From contig NC_088303.1 of NCBI RefSeq assembly GCF_032854445.1, forward strand, positions 5,091,501 through 5,155,500: 64,000 nucleotides of DNA, given 5' to 3'. The stretch comes from Liolophura sinensis. Its lineage: Eukaryota > Mollusca > Polyplacophora > Chitonida > Chitonidae. Within the stretch, counting starts at the first letter, position 1, and every line of letters begins with the position of its first letter. The notes under the pieces were generated by a model that saw only the letters and a list, made by a program, of their open reading frames with translations, had not been told where the DNA came from and did not search any database. Shown piece after piece: positions 28,726 through 48,245 of the stretch. The translations under genes were made by a program, and so were the position numbers.

Positions 28726-29086
28726 GTGAGTGAGTGCTTGGGGTTTAACGTCGTACTCAACAATTTTTCAGTCATATGACGATGAAGGAATCATTAGGGT
28801 GCATGCACGTGTAATGTGCCTCCTTGTTGCAGGATGGATTTCCACCGCTCTTTTATTTAGTGCTGCATCACTGAGACGACTTACCGAAGGCAAGTAAGCC
28901 GCCCCGCCCGAGCCATTATACTGATACGGGTCAACCAGTCGTTGCACTATCCCCTTCATACTGAACACCAAGCGAGGAAGTTACAACTTCCTCTTTTAAA
29001 GTCTTAGGTGTGACTCAACCAAGGATTGATCCTGGATCTACCGGTCCCGAAGCGGACGCTCTACCAACTGTGCTATCCGGGCGGTC
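28726..29086 (-). mobile_element. Second SINE family, minus orientation, with 13-bp target duplication
   Basis: Read on the minus strand it starts with a tRNA-like head (GGATAGCACAGTTGGTAGAG, then GGATCAATCCT-like B box). It has a conserved central part (AACGACTGGTTGACCCGTAT) and ends AACCCCAAGCACTCACTCAC. The target duplication GGGACAAATCAGA lies at 28713-28725 and 29087-29099. It inserted into the 90-bp array. Similar V-shaped core SINEs are common in molluscs (from memory). Confidence 0.88.
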
Positions 29087-29345
29087 GGGACAAATCAGAT
29101 AGTATGTCATATACAACATACAACCAGATGGGGACAAATCAGACAGTATGTCATATACAACATACAACCAGATGGGGACAAAGCAGACAGTATGGCATAT
29201 ACAACGTGCAACCAGATGGGGGACAAATCAGACAGCATGTGATTTTCCACAGCAGAAAAGGTGATGGATGGGACTGAACTGCCAAATTCCTTTATAGACT
29301 TCCTTCTGTAGAGAGGTGTACAAATCAGACAGTATGTCATATATA
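29087..29345 (+). repeat. 45-bp monomers of the minisatellite, beyond the SINE
   Basis: About three half-units of the CATATACAACATACAACCAG type follow one another at 45-bp spacing, then diverged remnants up to the CAGTATGTCATATATAACAT copy near 29330. The alternation seen left of the SINE is lost. Confidence 0.8.
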
Positions 29346-29454
29346 ACATACAACTACATGTACTAAGGTAACGGAGTCATTGTCAGTATGCCGGATTTAT
29401 TTTTGCACGCATGCAAAACTAAGCTGTGGTCATGTAAATGAAAACAAATGACAT

Positions 29455-32400
29455 CTCTTTTAAGCAAGTAATCTTTATTTCTTTAAAAGTTTTCTACATC
29501 ATTCCTAATACAATGGGCAATGTTTTATCACAATAAAATGAGAGATTTACACCCTGTCAATTCATTTGAATGCCAGAGAGGACAAGTTGCCCAACAATAC
29601 TTGGAAACACTTCACGTTCCCATGCACTAAATAAGACTTGCGTAAAATGGCTAGAATTAACCACAAATCTCTCTTTAAAACCGTATAAAAGTTCACCTCA
29701 GCCCAGACACGTCTGTAGCTTGAATGGAGCAAAATTTAGCGGCCAACTTTATGTCCTTATAAACTATCTTTGCAGATATTTTCCTCACCACGGGTAACTG
29801 AGGGCCAATAAAAACAAGCCTTCTAGCACATCTCACAATGGATAGACAAGGCTAACGCCACTAAAACTGGTCAAAACGAACAGTGTGTGGCAATGCTATA
29901 CACTAGATGGACAAAGTGGTAGGCCACTAAAACTTGCCACCATGGCCAGTGTATGGCAACGCCAGATGAAACATAGTTACATTTTGCATTGGACACGTGT
30001 TCCATTAGGAAACTGGTTCCAATTGTATCACATGCAAGACAGCATAATTTTTCCAATGATGAAAAAAAAAAAAAAAGACCATAACATCCAGGAAACTTGC
30101 CAGCAGTTTCGCTGGACCGCCTTGTGTAAGTACACAGAACCTGCGACCTTCAAGGCGTGTGATATCTGACCCAATGTTAACACCAATGACAAATAACATG
30201 GATCAGTTCCCTTGGTGAGTTATCTTTGCAATACCGGTACATCAACAATTGAAAATAAAACGGCTGGACTGATAACTGTAATAAAGTCTTTCCTGAGCAA
30301 CGAGAAATTATGCGAAACACACGCACAAACACACACAGGGGTGATAACTCCTGCACACTGTCAACCTCAACCTCATTAAAACAAAGAAGCACGGTGGAAG
30401 TGTGAAGCCTTTACCTCTTTCTCTCAATACACTCCGGACACAATCTCCTGACACTCAGACTTTGCAAATCTTAACAGAAAAAGAAAAAAAAAGAAGTAAG
30501 TACTGATTTTGATCTGTACATATAATACAATAGTCTTGTTACAACTAAGCACTGTCAATGCTAATTTACAGTTGTTAGGAAGCCGAACCTAAAGTCACAC
30601 TGGAATTAGCCTCAAATTTCTGACCAACCAACTTCACTTCTGAGTGGCTAATGACATCAACCAATCACACATCTCCTCATTTGTACACAGTAGTAGTAGA
30701 TTGCATATTTATTAACACAGTACAAAAGTAATTTCTCTACACAGAATTATCTACTTTTCGCTAAATCTTCATTGAATATGAGATACAATCATTCTCTGCA
30801 AAGAAAACAAATCTCGTATACATCTGATAGCAGGAGGCCAGTAGAGTGAAAAAAAAAAAAAAACCTTCTTCACTTGGTTAAAACATTGTTCTTCTTTTGC
30901 ACAATAAATCCTGTCCTCTGTTCAGAGGTACAAAAGAGTATTTGCATTAAAAGGCCCAGGCGCTGCCAATACTTAACTCAAGAGAAAACCTCTTCACAAA
31001 AATAGGGCAAAACCTGCTTTCTAACAATGGAACAAAAATTCAGAATTTAATCCTTTAATTACAGCGCAGGATTTTGTTACAGCAGACACATGAAATTTTC
31101 TGCATGATTAATTACTCAACGGTGTCATAATATAAAATATTTGGTTGGCTGTTTTAATAGGAGTAATCTGAGCCACTGTGACATTTATTTCAGATTTGCA
31201 TGCCTTTTCAACATGCGACTTTACCATGCAATTTCCGTAAAATGCCATTCATGTTGGGTGATTATATAAAATGCAATAAAAATTTGTCAGTTTGAAACTG
31301 ACTCACCATAACAAAGCCTGATCAACCATTTTTATCATTTTTTAGTTTTACCAAAAAACAATAACATTCACACTGATATGAAACAGAATGAAGTCCAAAA
31401 TAAAAAAATGGCAACAGTTGATTTTAAAAGTTGATGCACATGTAAATGATCATTGTGGAGGAAATTCATTTTGATTGAGTTAAAACATACATGTAGTAAG
31501 GTGACAAATTTTTTTTTCCATGTTTTTTTCCCATTACATGTACCAATTTCATTTTTTTTATTTACCTTGGTGGATTTTACTTCTGAACAACCGTCTGGCA
31601 ACACAACTTCCAGCGAAGTGATCCTAACAACCTTCCCATAGTTTTTGCACAAAATAACCTCTTCCAATACCTAGTGTCCTTCAAACATACATGATTATGT
31701 ATACTCCACATATACAGAGATAAATATAACAACATATTCAGTATCATAACAAGGCAAACAACAATATTCTTGCCAGCAGCAGTTAAGTATGGGCATGACC
31801 AAGGGGGGAAAAGAGGGGACATCCAAAAATAACATATAATGCTGCATAGCAGAGAGGTTATCAAGTGGTAAAGGATATGGTATGGAGACGACTATGAGCA
31901 AAGGCCCCTTACAACATCCACTTACATACTTGTAGAGTATTTATTCTATGTTCAAATACACGACTCAGGTGAATGTCCAGAAGTGACAATCTTCTCAATG
32001 TAGAGAAATGTGTAACCTTGCACAACATTATTCACTTTGAAAGAGGTCATCCCCATACAACGTTGCTGAAAATCTCATGAAAACAGCAAGCAACAACACA
32101 AAATAAATGGCAAGCCATTTGTAGGTGCATCCATGAATCTCAAATAGGAAAATATGTCAAATACCATCTATACCTTGGTCATCTGGTGATGGTCTTTTGG
32201 AGTGACAGAGAAAATGCCACAGGCATGGGGGTAGGGGAGTTCCATTTCTGGGTGTATACTGTACGCTTTTTCAGCCAACACCTCCGAGCTGCGAGTCCAC
32301 GAGTGCCATTGCAAGGTGTCAGTTACAGAGCATGCACCAGTAAGGCCTACAGAGATGTGCAGACATCCCCACCCCAATCACCCTACCCCTGCCCTCTCCC

Positions 32401-34246
32401 AGGTTTAAGTCAGAGCAGAGGAGAAAAGGATCACGGCTAAATGGTACATGTACTTGAGTCCATGAACAAAGCTTCAAGGAGGCACAAATGTGTACAGAGC
32501 ACCATATAAGGCAAAACACTTAATAAAGCATAATGACCCGTTTGCAATGAGTTGAGACACTGTGAGACATCCATAACACAAAAACGCTACATGGTTTATG
32601 TCCATGTGACATAGCTATGATATCCAGGGCTAAATGTGATCACTCACAGTGTGCCACATGATGTTTTCCTCACCAGTAATGTAAAGTCAAACACTGCTGT
32701 CCCATGGCAAGTGGCAAGGTGTGCCACTGAAAGCCGGAATTGCTGTGAGAAGCTCTATTAAGACAAGGACTAAATTCAAATTTACCAACATGGACGAGTC
32801 GGAAATAAATCTCAGTAACAAGAGTGTAAGCAAATAATGGAGGACTTTTGTGCAATTCTTTGGACGCAAAAAAACAGGCCATGCCAAACCATCTGCGGCT
32901 TGTTTATCTCAATGACACTGCAAAGAAATAATGCAAAGATTCCTGAGGTATAATGCTTTCTACACACAGCCTAATGACAAAAATGACTGGTTACATACTC
33001 ACCGATATATCGCATCTTTTACGAAAAAAAAAAACCTTTCATCTTACAAATCAAAGGCTAGAAAACTCTTTGGTAAGTTTGTAGACATCCCACAACTGAA
33101 ATAAGCCACCAGTATTTATTAATAACAGTAAATGTAGCTTGGCGTAGGAAGAGAATGTTGCATCACATGTGTAGCACTTAAAGCTAAATATGACACTTCT
33201 ACAAAAATAACTCATCTAAGCACCTATATACTTTTGATTTAACACTTAGAGAAGAAAAGAAGAAATGATTTTCTGGCCAGGCATCTTGATTTCAGGATTG
33301 ATCAGGCATGGAGGGTTTTGTTGATCAGATAATATTTAACGAAACAACAACACAGGCAGTGATGTGCTCACTGCAGTGTTGTTATGGAATGATGCTGACA
33401 AAGGAGCCACTGTAGTACAGTGGCCCTCTAGGGAGACACACTCGCACGCTTTAAATGTGGTTCGAAATACAGGTTATGCACAAGTTACCTCCCTTGCACT
33501 ATGAATTAAAGGAGAGCCTGGCCAGTGGAAGCAGTCATTATTCCCATAATGCACACTCAACAAGTGCTCCTCGACATGTGTATCAACAAATAGAAAACCT
33601 GGAATGTTTGTGCAGCCACCAAGGAATTAAAACAAAGAAAAAAACAATCCATATAAAAGATAATGATACATATCTGGACTAAAATAAACATAACAGGAGA
33701 AATTAAAAGCAGTTATCATAACCAAAAAAAAAAAAAAAAAAAAAAAAAAACACTAGAAACAGAGGAAAGGTGGGCAAATATGTTACCACTTGATTACACG
33801 ACCAGGTCCTGCTTTATGCTAAATAATCTCAATACTGTTATGATATGCACAATTAATCACTTTATGCCCTTTATTTTGCTAGATGTCTTTTCGTATGGTG
33901 AATTATTTATGCTGGGAATATGCACTGTCTTCCTCCATCCCCCAAACAGTAATAAAAGCTCTGAGGCACGGGATGTCTTTTCATTCACATACGCCAGTTC
34001 TCATTCACGCCTATCACACTTGTCATTACAAATATATACAGCCATGGTAGACCAGGTGAAGATGGGGGTGAAGTTCAGGCCCAAACACAGCCTGCAGCCT
34101 CTGGGTTAAACAGAGCAGTCAGCACACTGAGGGGGCAGGGGTGGGGACAGGTGAGTGTCACAGCCTCCTGGGCCCCCAGTGAGCAGTACATACAGGCCTG
34201 ACACGAGTGTCACTTGGTGGGTCACTCTGCCCACATCACTGTGTCG
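29455..34246 (-). other. Probable long TENT4 3' UTR (copy 1)
   Basis: No convincing exon was found. Minus-strand AATAAA signals (TTTATT on +) occur at several points, the most distal at 29474-29479. If that one is used the 3' UTR is about 4.8 kb, which would fit the long UTRs of vertebrate TENT4 genes. Nearer hexamers, for example around 33868, would give shorter forms. The extent is inferred. Confidence 0.4.
33724..33750. repeat. Poly-A tract, 27 A (copy 1)
   Basis: Uninterrupted run of 27 A; the same site has 53 A in copy 2 (58311-58363). Confidence 0.95.
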
Positions 34247-40752
<6,506 letters not shown>

Positions 40753-43274
40753 CTACAGAAGAAATCAGGCAAACTTTCTCAATAATCTTTCAGTGTCACA
40801 AAATCAGCATGCAATGGAGATGAAAAATAAGCAGCAAATTTCAAATTCACCTCATGTCAGCATATATGAATAATAAGTTACTTTTAAATTCCAGAAATTG
40901 AAGTAATTAATGCATATACATAACAGAAGACATATTTTAAAACTTTGTACATCTTAGTGTGTTTCTGAATAAATATTTGACAGCAATATTATCAAGGTTA
41001 TTAAGAATATCAGACACTTTCAAAGAAGTGTTCTCTTCTTCTGCTCATAATGATAGTAATTCCAATTGACTGATTTCACAACAAATCAATACACACGTGC
41101 TTCAAAGAGAAAACTGAATGACATACATGACAAGGGGATAAATTTATGGGCAATGCTACAATATCAACATCTCTGTCCTACACACTGGGTCCACTCACAC
41201 CCTCTGACCCATAAGACACTATGCTTCAACACTGGGCCAAACCATTATCGGGATAGGGAATCTCTGTACATGTCAACCAGTCTGTCACTACATGCACTTT
41301 CATGCTCCAATTTGTATTCTGGTTGTGAAAAGAAATCTTGTGAACAAGTTGGTTAATAGGACTATGATTAAAGACAAGAATCAGTATTTCTGTGATCCAT
41401 CCACATGCTGTACACACCATAAACCAGAAGCTGGAACCCCCTCAGTAAAGAAGTTGCCTTGGCTAACTTTGCTCCAATATTTGAGTTGTCAAGATTAGAA
41501 CAACCAGCAGGCATGTGTAAAGCCAGCAGGACTTGTCAGCATTAAGCCTAACAAATTAGATTTGTTTTTTTTTTAAATCTTGTACGACTGTTTTCCACTT
41601 TTTGTTTTATTTTATCAGAACGCTACTGATATAGTGTTGAGGCTATTTGCTGTTTCGCTGATGCTGTGAGAAAAGTGGGCTTGATAGAGAATCTACTGTA
41701 CATATACATGTAGTCTTTAGAGCACCCTACAACAGGGTTAGTTGTTCATGGAATGCAACTAAACCATACCATCCACAACTCCCACTCCACCTTTCCCCTT
41801 TCTTGTACACTATGGAATGCAAGAAGTCCTGCATCATGTAAACTCTCAGTGAAACTTTTATTCCCATAAAAAGGTGATTTGGGAAGGGGGGGGGGAATAG
41901 AAAGAAACATGTCTGTATTGAGATCAGGGTGACATTGTCTGGAATGTGACCCACACCCACCCCGAGCTAACAGCTTATTTTGTGTCTGCTGCTGCTGCTG
42001 CTGCAATTGCGTCGTTAACACCTAGGGTCCATTTTATGATGCAGCCACAAGCGCCTGTGGTGCAACTCACAACCCAACAAAGAACGAAGACCTAGATGTA
42101 TGTCACCATGGTAAATTTGCCCAACATTGGCGTTCTCACAGCATTATGAAAAGAGGATCCCTAATAAAAATGGGCTTACACAGAACAATTTGGGCAGTGC
42201 TGTTTGCACTACACCTACATTTGAAACTGTTGCTGTGCCCTCACTACAGAATTCCACTTTCATTTGAATACTAACTAGTGTATGTAACACGAGTCCGGAC
42301 AGCCATGTGCTATTATAACAATTACGTTCACACACAATAGTTAAAACAACATCCTTATTCCTGTAGTCAAACAGCGCCTGAGCCCTCTTTCACAAAACTT
42401 TGTTAACCAGTTTGTAGCATTCATTTATTTCATTGTTGCTTACCACTCCAAGATGGTGGTCAGTATTATGGGTTGTATCATAGGACATGTAATCATGTAA
42501 CCTAGGCATGTGCACATTACACATGCACGCTGCCTGAAAGCCAAGTGGTCCTTCCACAAACTTTCGACAGTGCAAATGGCACAAGACTGTCATCAACGGC
42601 TTAAACGGCTTATCATCACCAAACAGTTTCTCACAGATCTAGATCACAAGAAGTTACAAGTAGTAGGTTTTGTGCAAGTAGTTCCAGCAATGGTAACCAC
42701 TGTATCTTTACTCTTGGCCATTTCCAGCGTAATATTTCTCTGTATTTAAATGTATTTGCGTGTTCCAGGTACATCTACATGTATTATATCTTTGGAAATT
42801 CTGATACATGTATCCTCCAGAACTCCTCGCTTACAACATCTAGTCTTTCATCCAGCTGAATATAGAACTCATGTGTATGCCAGACTTCAAAGATCTGTTT
42901 GCTGATGTGTTGGCTATGTCAGATTACAAGAGGCCAAGTGTGGGTGTGTCTGACAACCATATGCCCTATGCTTGTAATAATCAGGCCAGTGGTTTCCCCC
43001 TCAAACCAGCTGTATTATTAACAGGCAGTGAAATGATTACAGCTTAGTGTTACCTGCATAATCTCACCAGACACGGCAACATGAAACACCTACTGCAATG
43101 ACCCAAAATTTCGTCCCATTACTACATCATAGTTATATCATGATTACATGATCGTTACAAATTAAAGTCTCACCAGATACCAACAGATATTTTTGTCACT
43201 TTGAGGGCACTGGGATTCCTGCTAACGGCTAGTGATGTTAACTAAGGTTAAATGAGGCAACCCACAGCAAGTTT
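40753..43274 (-). other. TENT4 intron(s) up to the gap, no exon found
   Basis: I looked for the nucleotidyltransferase domain (GS motif and Asp-x-Asp region) on the minus strand and did not find it. The region holds a short (CTG)n near 41987-42004 and an 11-bp G run near 41890. Confidence 0.5.
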
Positions 43275-43314
43275 CAACCAATTTAATTTAATTTATTTGA
43301 TTAGTGTTTTACAC
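43275..43314 (-). repeat. SINE tail, inverted, cut by the gap
   Basis: On the minus strand it reads GTGTAAAACACTAATCAAAT and then AAATTAAATT, the 3' tail of the SINE at 18729-18969. The assembly stops inside it. Confidence 0.75.
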
Positions 43315-43514
43315 NNNNNNNNNNNNNNNNNNNNNNNNNNNNNNNNNNNNNNNNNNNNNNNNNNNNNNNNNNNNNNNNNNNNNNNNNNNNNNNNNNNNNN
43401 NNNNNNNNNNNNNNNNNNNNNNNNNNNNNNNNNNNNNNNNNNNNNNNNNNNNNNNNNNNNNNNNNNNNNNNNNNNNNNNNNNNNNNNNNNNNNNNNNNNN
43501 NNNNNNNNNNNNNN
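43315..43514. other. Assembly gap, exactly 200 N
   Basis: 200 unknown bases. The round length suggests a placeholder rather than a measured distance. Both sides are tails of the same SINE family in opposite orientation. Confidence 0.98.
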
Positions 43515-43870
43515 AGCGTAAAATACCAATCAAATAAAGAAATGAATAAGTATATATTTTCGGAATTAACAATCAGTGTAAAGACACTGGGTGGGCAGTT
43601 TCTGAGGTAAGAAGTATCAGCCACCTGCGATGTGCTATTCAATTCATACGATCACAGTCCCCCACGGCTCCAATACCTTGTTTTGTCAACTTACCCTAGA
43701 GCATTCTGAACCTGAGTACTGCTCAGGTGATTGAAATGGTCGACAAATTATGGTGGGAAAATTAAGCCGCCTTCTGTGTATGGTCAGACACTTGGGGCCT
43801 ATAATTGTGACTGCTATGTAAAACGGGCCCCTGATCTACAGTGTACATGTACTGTGTTTTGTGAACAAAT

Positions 43871-44245
43871 TTGTGCTTGTCACTGTCACCATTCATGCTT
43901 GTCACTGTCACCATTCGTTCTTGACACCATCACCATGCTTACTTATCACCATCACCATGGGTGCTTGTCACCATCACCATTCATGCTTGTCAGCAACACC
44001 ATTCATGCTTCTCTCACCAACACCATTCATGCTTCTCACCAACACCATGCATGCTTGTCACTTATCACCATTCATGCTTGTCACATCATCATTTGTGATT
44101 GTCACATCATCATTCGTGCTTGTCACCATCACCATACCTGCTTGTCACCATCACCATACCTGCTTGTCACCATCACCATTCGTGCTTGTCATCATCACTA
44201 TTCGTGCTTGTCACCATCACCATGCATACTTTTCACCATCATCAA
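43871..44245 (+). repeat. 22-bp minisatellite (copy 2)
   Basis: Counterpart of 19291-19640 with about one more unit and several changed units. Confidence 0.9.
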
Positions 44246-44360
44246 CTTGGTTCTGATATCAAGTTGATATCTTTGCACTTATATTATGATAAAAATAATA
44301 TTAAAAGTGACATTTAACCATGAGTAAACAGTAAATGCCTTATTACTTTTAATATTTCAG

Positions 44361-44545
44361 ATAAACAGTTCGGCCACACCCTGTTCTGACTTCTACTTCC
44401 GCTTATTCCCACCGATAGTAACCAGGGGAACAGTGTACTGCAGACCAGTTCTGCTGTGTCGTACTATACCCCTCAGAGCAGCGAGCTGTTCAGAGAGCTT
44501 GACACTGCTATCAAGGTCGATCTGACTCTCATCATCCTGTGGAAG
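44361..44545 (+). CDS. TRAPPC8: TRAPPC8 exon 18, copy 2 (one base short)
   Basis: 185 nt against 180 in copy 1. It keeps six bases (TAACCA) that copy 1 lacks but is missing one G just before them; the intact length would be 186. The result is a stop at 44523-44525. Confidence 0.8.
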
Positions 44546-44818
44546 GTAAACCTTCAGTTTAGAGCTCACTGGTTTCAAGTTCATACAACTTTGTTTGTAT
44601 TGTCTTAATTTGTCAAAAAAGGTGAACCTGTTTTGTAAAATGAAATGGAGATTCAGGATTTACTGTTTTGCACTTTTTCAATAATTGGAATGAAGTGAGT
44701 ATGTTTTGTTTTGGAATATGTATTCTCAAGTCAAATTCAGAACAAATGTTTCCAATGTGTATGTTCAGCGTAAACAGTGTTAATAAGATTGCTCAGTGCT
44801 GCTCACTGCTATCTTCAG

Positions 44819-44923
44819 GCCATCCTGTCTAGTCCGGAGGGTGGGGTACAGTCACTTGTTGGGCAGCACCATGTGATGGTAGACAAAATCAACAACCCAG
44901 TAACCTCTTACCCATTACAGAAG
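44819..44923 (+). CDS. TRAPPC8: TRAPPC8 exon 19, copy 2
   Basis: 105 nt, in frame, same protein as copy 1. The donor is the stronger AAG|gtgagt. Confidence 0.85.
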
Positions 44924-45069
44924 GTGAGTACAGACACTATGTCAAATAATGCACACTTACACGATTAAAACACTCCAGTGGCCTCTAAGTAAAGTACAAG
45001 AGATATTCACACCAAATAATAATAATTGAGACAAACCCAGAATATGTTTATATATAAATATATTTGTAG

Positions 45070-45216
45070 ACCACACCAGAACTGCCCCCTGTCAAGCTGA
45101 TCCGGGATGTGGAGCCACCCCCAACCCCCAAACCCAGCTCTGAAGTCACCACCCAGCTTACTCACTACAGCTTTGACCATACTGCACAGATACAGCATGA
45201 CTCTCAGTAAGACCAG
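45070..45216 (+). CDS. TRAPPC8: TRAPPC8 exon 20, copy 2 (one base extra)
   Basis: 147 nt against 146. The extra base after CAGCATGACT puts TAA in frame at 45208-45210, just before the donor. Confidence 0.8.
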
Positions 45217-45247
45217 GTGAGTGATTGTATACATGATCAGATAAGTA

Positions 45248-46015
45248 ATAGTCAACAAGGCTTGGTGAGTTCTAGTCAAAGCAAGGCTGGGCGAATCCTA
45301 GTCAACAATGGCTTGGTGAGTCCTAGTCATCAAGGTCTTGGTGAGCCAACAAGGCTGGGGGAGTCCTAGCCAACAAGGCTTGGTGAGTCCAAGTCAAGAA
45401 GAAATGGTGAGTCCAAGTTATTCAGGTTTCTTGATTCCTAGTTCTCGATGAGTTCTGGTGAATGAGGTTTGGTGAGTGCTAGTCAACAAAGCTTGGTGAG
45501 TCCTAGCCAACAAGGCTTGGTGAGTCCTAGCCAACAACGCTTGGTGAGTCCTAGCCAACAAGGCTTGGTGAGTCCAAGTCAAGAAGACATGGCGAGTCCT
45601 AGTTAGCAAGGTTTCTTGATTCCTTGTCACCTATTCTTGATGAGTTCTAGTGAATGAGGTTTGGTGAGTCGTAGCCAACAAGGCTTGGTGAGTCGTAGCC
45701 AACAAGGCTTGGTGAGTCGTAGCCAACAAGGCTTGGTGAGACCTAGTCAGTAAAGCTGAGGGAGTCCTAGTCAGCCAGGTTTAGTGAGTCCTAGTCACCT
45801 ATGCTTGGTGAGTCTTAGCCAACAAGGCTTGGTGAGTCCTAGCCAACATGGCTTGGTGAGTCCTAGTCAACATGGCTTGGTGAGTCCTAGCCAACAAGGC
45901 TTGGTGAGTCATAGTCAGCATGGCTTGGTGAGTCCTAGCAAACAAGGTTGGGTGAGTCCTAGCCAACAAAGCTTGGGGAGTCCTAGGCAACAAAGCTTGG
46001 GGAGTCCTAGACAGC
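45248..46015 (+). repeat. 24-bp donor-like minisatellite (copy 2)
   Basis: Counterpart of 20700-21150, expanded to roughly 31 units, with extra variants such as GGTGAGTCGTAGCCAACAAG and an irregular stretch at 45380-45460. Confidence 0.92.
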
Positions 46016-47102
46016 CAGACTTGGACTTGTCAGCTTTGCTAAGTGACTTAACAGTGTCAAATGCATCAATGTCAACGTGTCATAGTCAACATTGTCAAGG
46101 GAGCCAGCAATGCCTATTGAGTCAAAATTAACAAGATCAGACAAGTCAAAAGTCAATAAAGTCAGATGAGTCATAGAGAACAAGGCCAGGTGATTGGTTA
46201 TCAGCAGTGCCATGTGAGTAAGGATGACCAAGTAAGTCATGTTTAAGTCAAAGTATCAAGGCAAGGGAGAGTGTGTAAATCTGCTATGTGAAGTGCTGTA
46301 TTACGCTAATCCTACCTCATTTCATCTGTGCCAGATAAAACACAAATGCATTCTTCAGCTGAGCAGCCATTCAGAACTATTTTTTAAAGGAAAAGACTGC
46401 TATAAATCGAATTAGACATCACTAAATAGAGCACTTAGAACTATGCATAAATATACTTCCAATTTTTTTTACATTTCTTTGAAGAGAGTTAAATGCATTC
46501 AAATATTCGAATTCTAGTGTGGGCTTTTTGGACCACACAATCAGAGTTTAGGAACTTTGACATCACAGGAAGTTTTTCCCACTTTAATCATGACACGGAA
46601 TGTTGTTATAACTCTTTTTTACCCATGAGAAAAAGATTGCTGAAATAATGTTCTCAGAAATTCCGTCCTTCTGGTGAACATCAGGAAAAAAAGGTGATGT
46701 GATGTCAGAGTTCCTAGATACCGTCAGTATGGCTCATGGTAAGCTCACCATAGAATTCAAATATTCTAATGCCTTTCTAACCAAGAATAAAACAACAAAA
46801 AATGGAATAAAATTAAAAAATGAGAATTAATTATTATATTTTGTCTGATCTTGATGTTTTATGATTTCCTGTTTTTCAAGGCTTTCCGAATAAATACATG
46901 AATGTCAACAGGAGAAATTGACGAGATTAAATGATCTTCAGAATTTTTTTTTTGTATACTTTCCTCTGACATTGAAAAAGAATTTACTCTGTCTGTGAAA
47001 CAAATAAAATTGGTGTAGCCTAACATGAAGATCCAGTTTTGTACAAATGCTGTACTTTGTATGTACCCTGTTATATGTTGTGTGTGTTTTTCGGTGTTTC
47101 AG

Positions 47103-47192
47103 GCTGTGTTTTGTACCAGTTACGATGATTGTCCAGAACTGTTCAGGTGTAGCGGTTAATGTTCTGATAGATACAACCAAGGCGAGAGAAAG
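47103..47192 (+). CDS. TRAPPC8: TRAPPC8 exon 21, copy 2
   Basis: 90 nt, same protein as copy 1. The intron just upstream is shorter than in copy 1: a GTAGCTGATGT-like stretch before the acceptor is missing. Confidence 0.85.
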
Positions 47193-47959
47193 GTATGTGC
47201 AGCAGTGGGTAGCATCTTATGGAGAGGGAGTGGGATTAAAGAAACACAAGGAATTGGATATTATCAGTGTTTTAAAATGTCAAATGCATAACGAGTTTGA
47301 CAGACTTGGTCAATCATGCTTTGAATATGCTCTTTCTAATTATGCTGAATGAAACATCACCGTGTTATTTTCTCTTTTTTTATGGCTGTTTTGATGGTTA
47401 GTTCTCAATTATATGCCCCTACAGCCATAGCCTATTCAGAATGCCGATAATTATAAAATGTACCCGCAGATGTCATCGAATATAGATATGAACTTAGAAC
47501 CCCTTGGGGAATATAATGATATTTATTTTGAGTTGAACAGATGGAACAGAAATCTTCAGATAATAATACCAGTAAATATTTATAGTGCAGTTGAAAATGC
47601 CTGAACATAAATCAAATTCAGTCTGAAAACTCGGAATCTGAAGTCTGGCCAGAGATGTCAGTGCCATAAATCGGAACTTCAACGTTATCCACCATGGGTT
47701 CAAATTGATGCGGCAGTATATTTGCTTCTGTGTAGCTACAATCCACCCCAACCCCCCTCCACCCTTCCTACTTTTGCTGTTCTTGTAATCTTTGAATGAT
47801 CAGGGGTAAAAATTTTAGCATCCTTGACAAAAACTGCAGTATTGTGACAATGTTTAATATGTATTAGTTGACACAAGAGAAACTTTCTTTTTTATGGTTG
47901 TGTGTCAACCTTATACCCAGAGAACTCTATGATGGCTGTGGTTTTTGCTCTGTCCACAG

Positions 47960-48245
47960 ATTACAGACAGAGGCGGGTTCACCGATGACCAGCAGCCCCT
48001 TCTATCACTTACCTGGTATTAACAGTAACTACTTCTCTTGGGCCGGTGGAACGGTCAAAGAGAAGAGGTTAGAAGCAAGGGAGACAACTGAGCTCAGACT
48101 CTCTGCCTGTTTTCCCAAGCCAGGTATATTCAATGTGAATCAGCTAGCTGTGTTCGTCAGCTACAAAGAGGACTTTTCCGAGATGATTTTACAGAAACAC
48201 TCGGCACCCAGTGTCGTTACAATAGTCAACTCTCCACAAAGATAA
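47960..48245 (+). CDS. TRAPPC8: TRAPPC8 terminal exon, copy 2
   Basis: 286 nt, in frame to TAA. Differs by one residue near the middle (EKRLEAR instead of EKRLEPR). Confidence 0.87.

Larger units (their letters stand above)
44361..48245 (+). pseudogene. TRAPPC8: TRAPPC8 exons 18-22, second copy, two frameshifts
   Basis: Exons 44361-44545, 44819-44923, 45070-45216, 47103-47192 and 47960-48245 correspond to exons 18-22 of the first copy with all splice sites kept. Exon 18 lacks one G at CCACCGATAG, so it runs into TGA at 44523-44525. Exon 20 has one extra base (GACTCTCAG for GACTTCAG) and reads TAA at 45208-45210. Exons 19, 21 and 22 are open and nearly identical to copy 1. No promoter or exons 1-17 precede it; only the gap does. 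As an isolated gene it could not be functional, but if it is an allele the two indels may just be sequence errors. Confidence 0.85.

Noticed and set aside
27923-28733. Long repetitive open frames on both strands (up to 210 codons) and their copies at 52768-53446
   Set aside because: They exist only because the minisatellite period is 90 bp, a multiple of 3. Copy number and frame change between the two copies, and no splice or start context supports coding.
28768-28971. 67-codon minus-strand frame
   Set aside because: Lies inside the second-family SINE; it is SINE body, not a protein gene.
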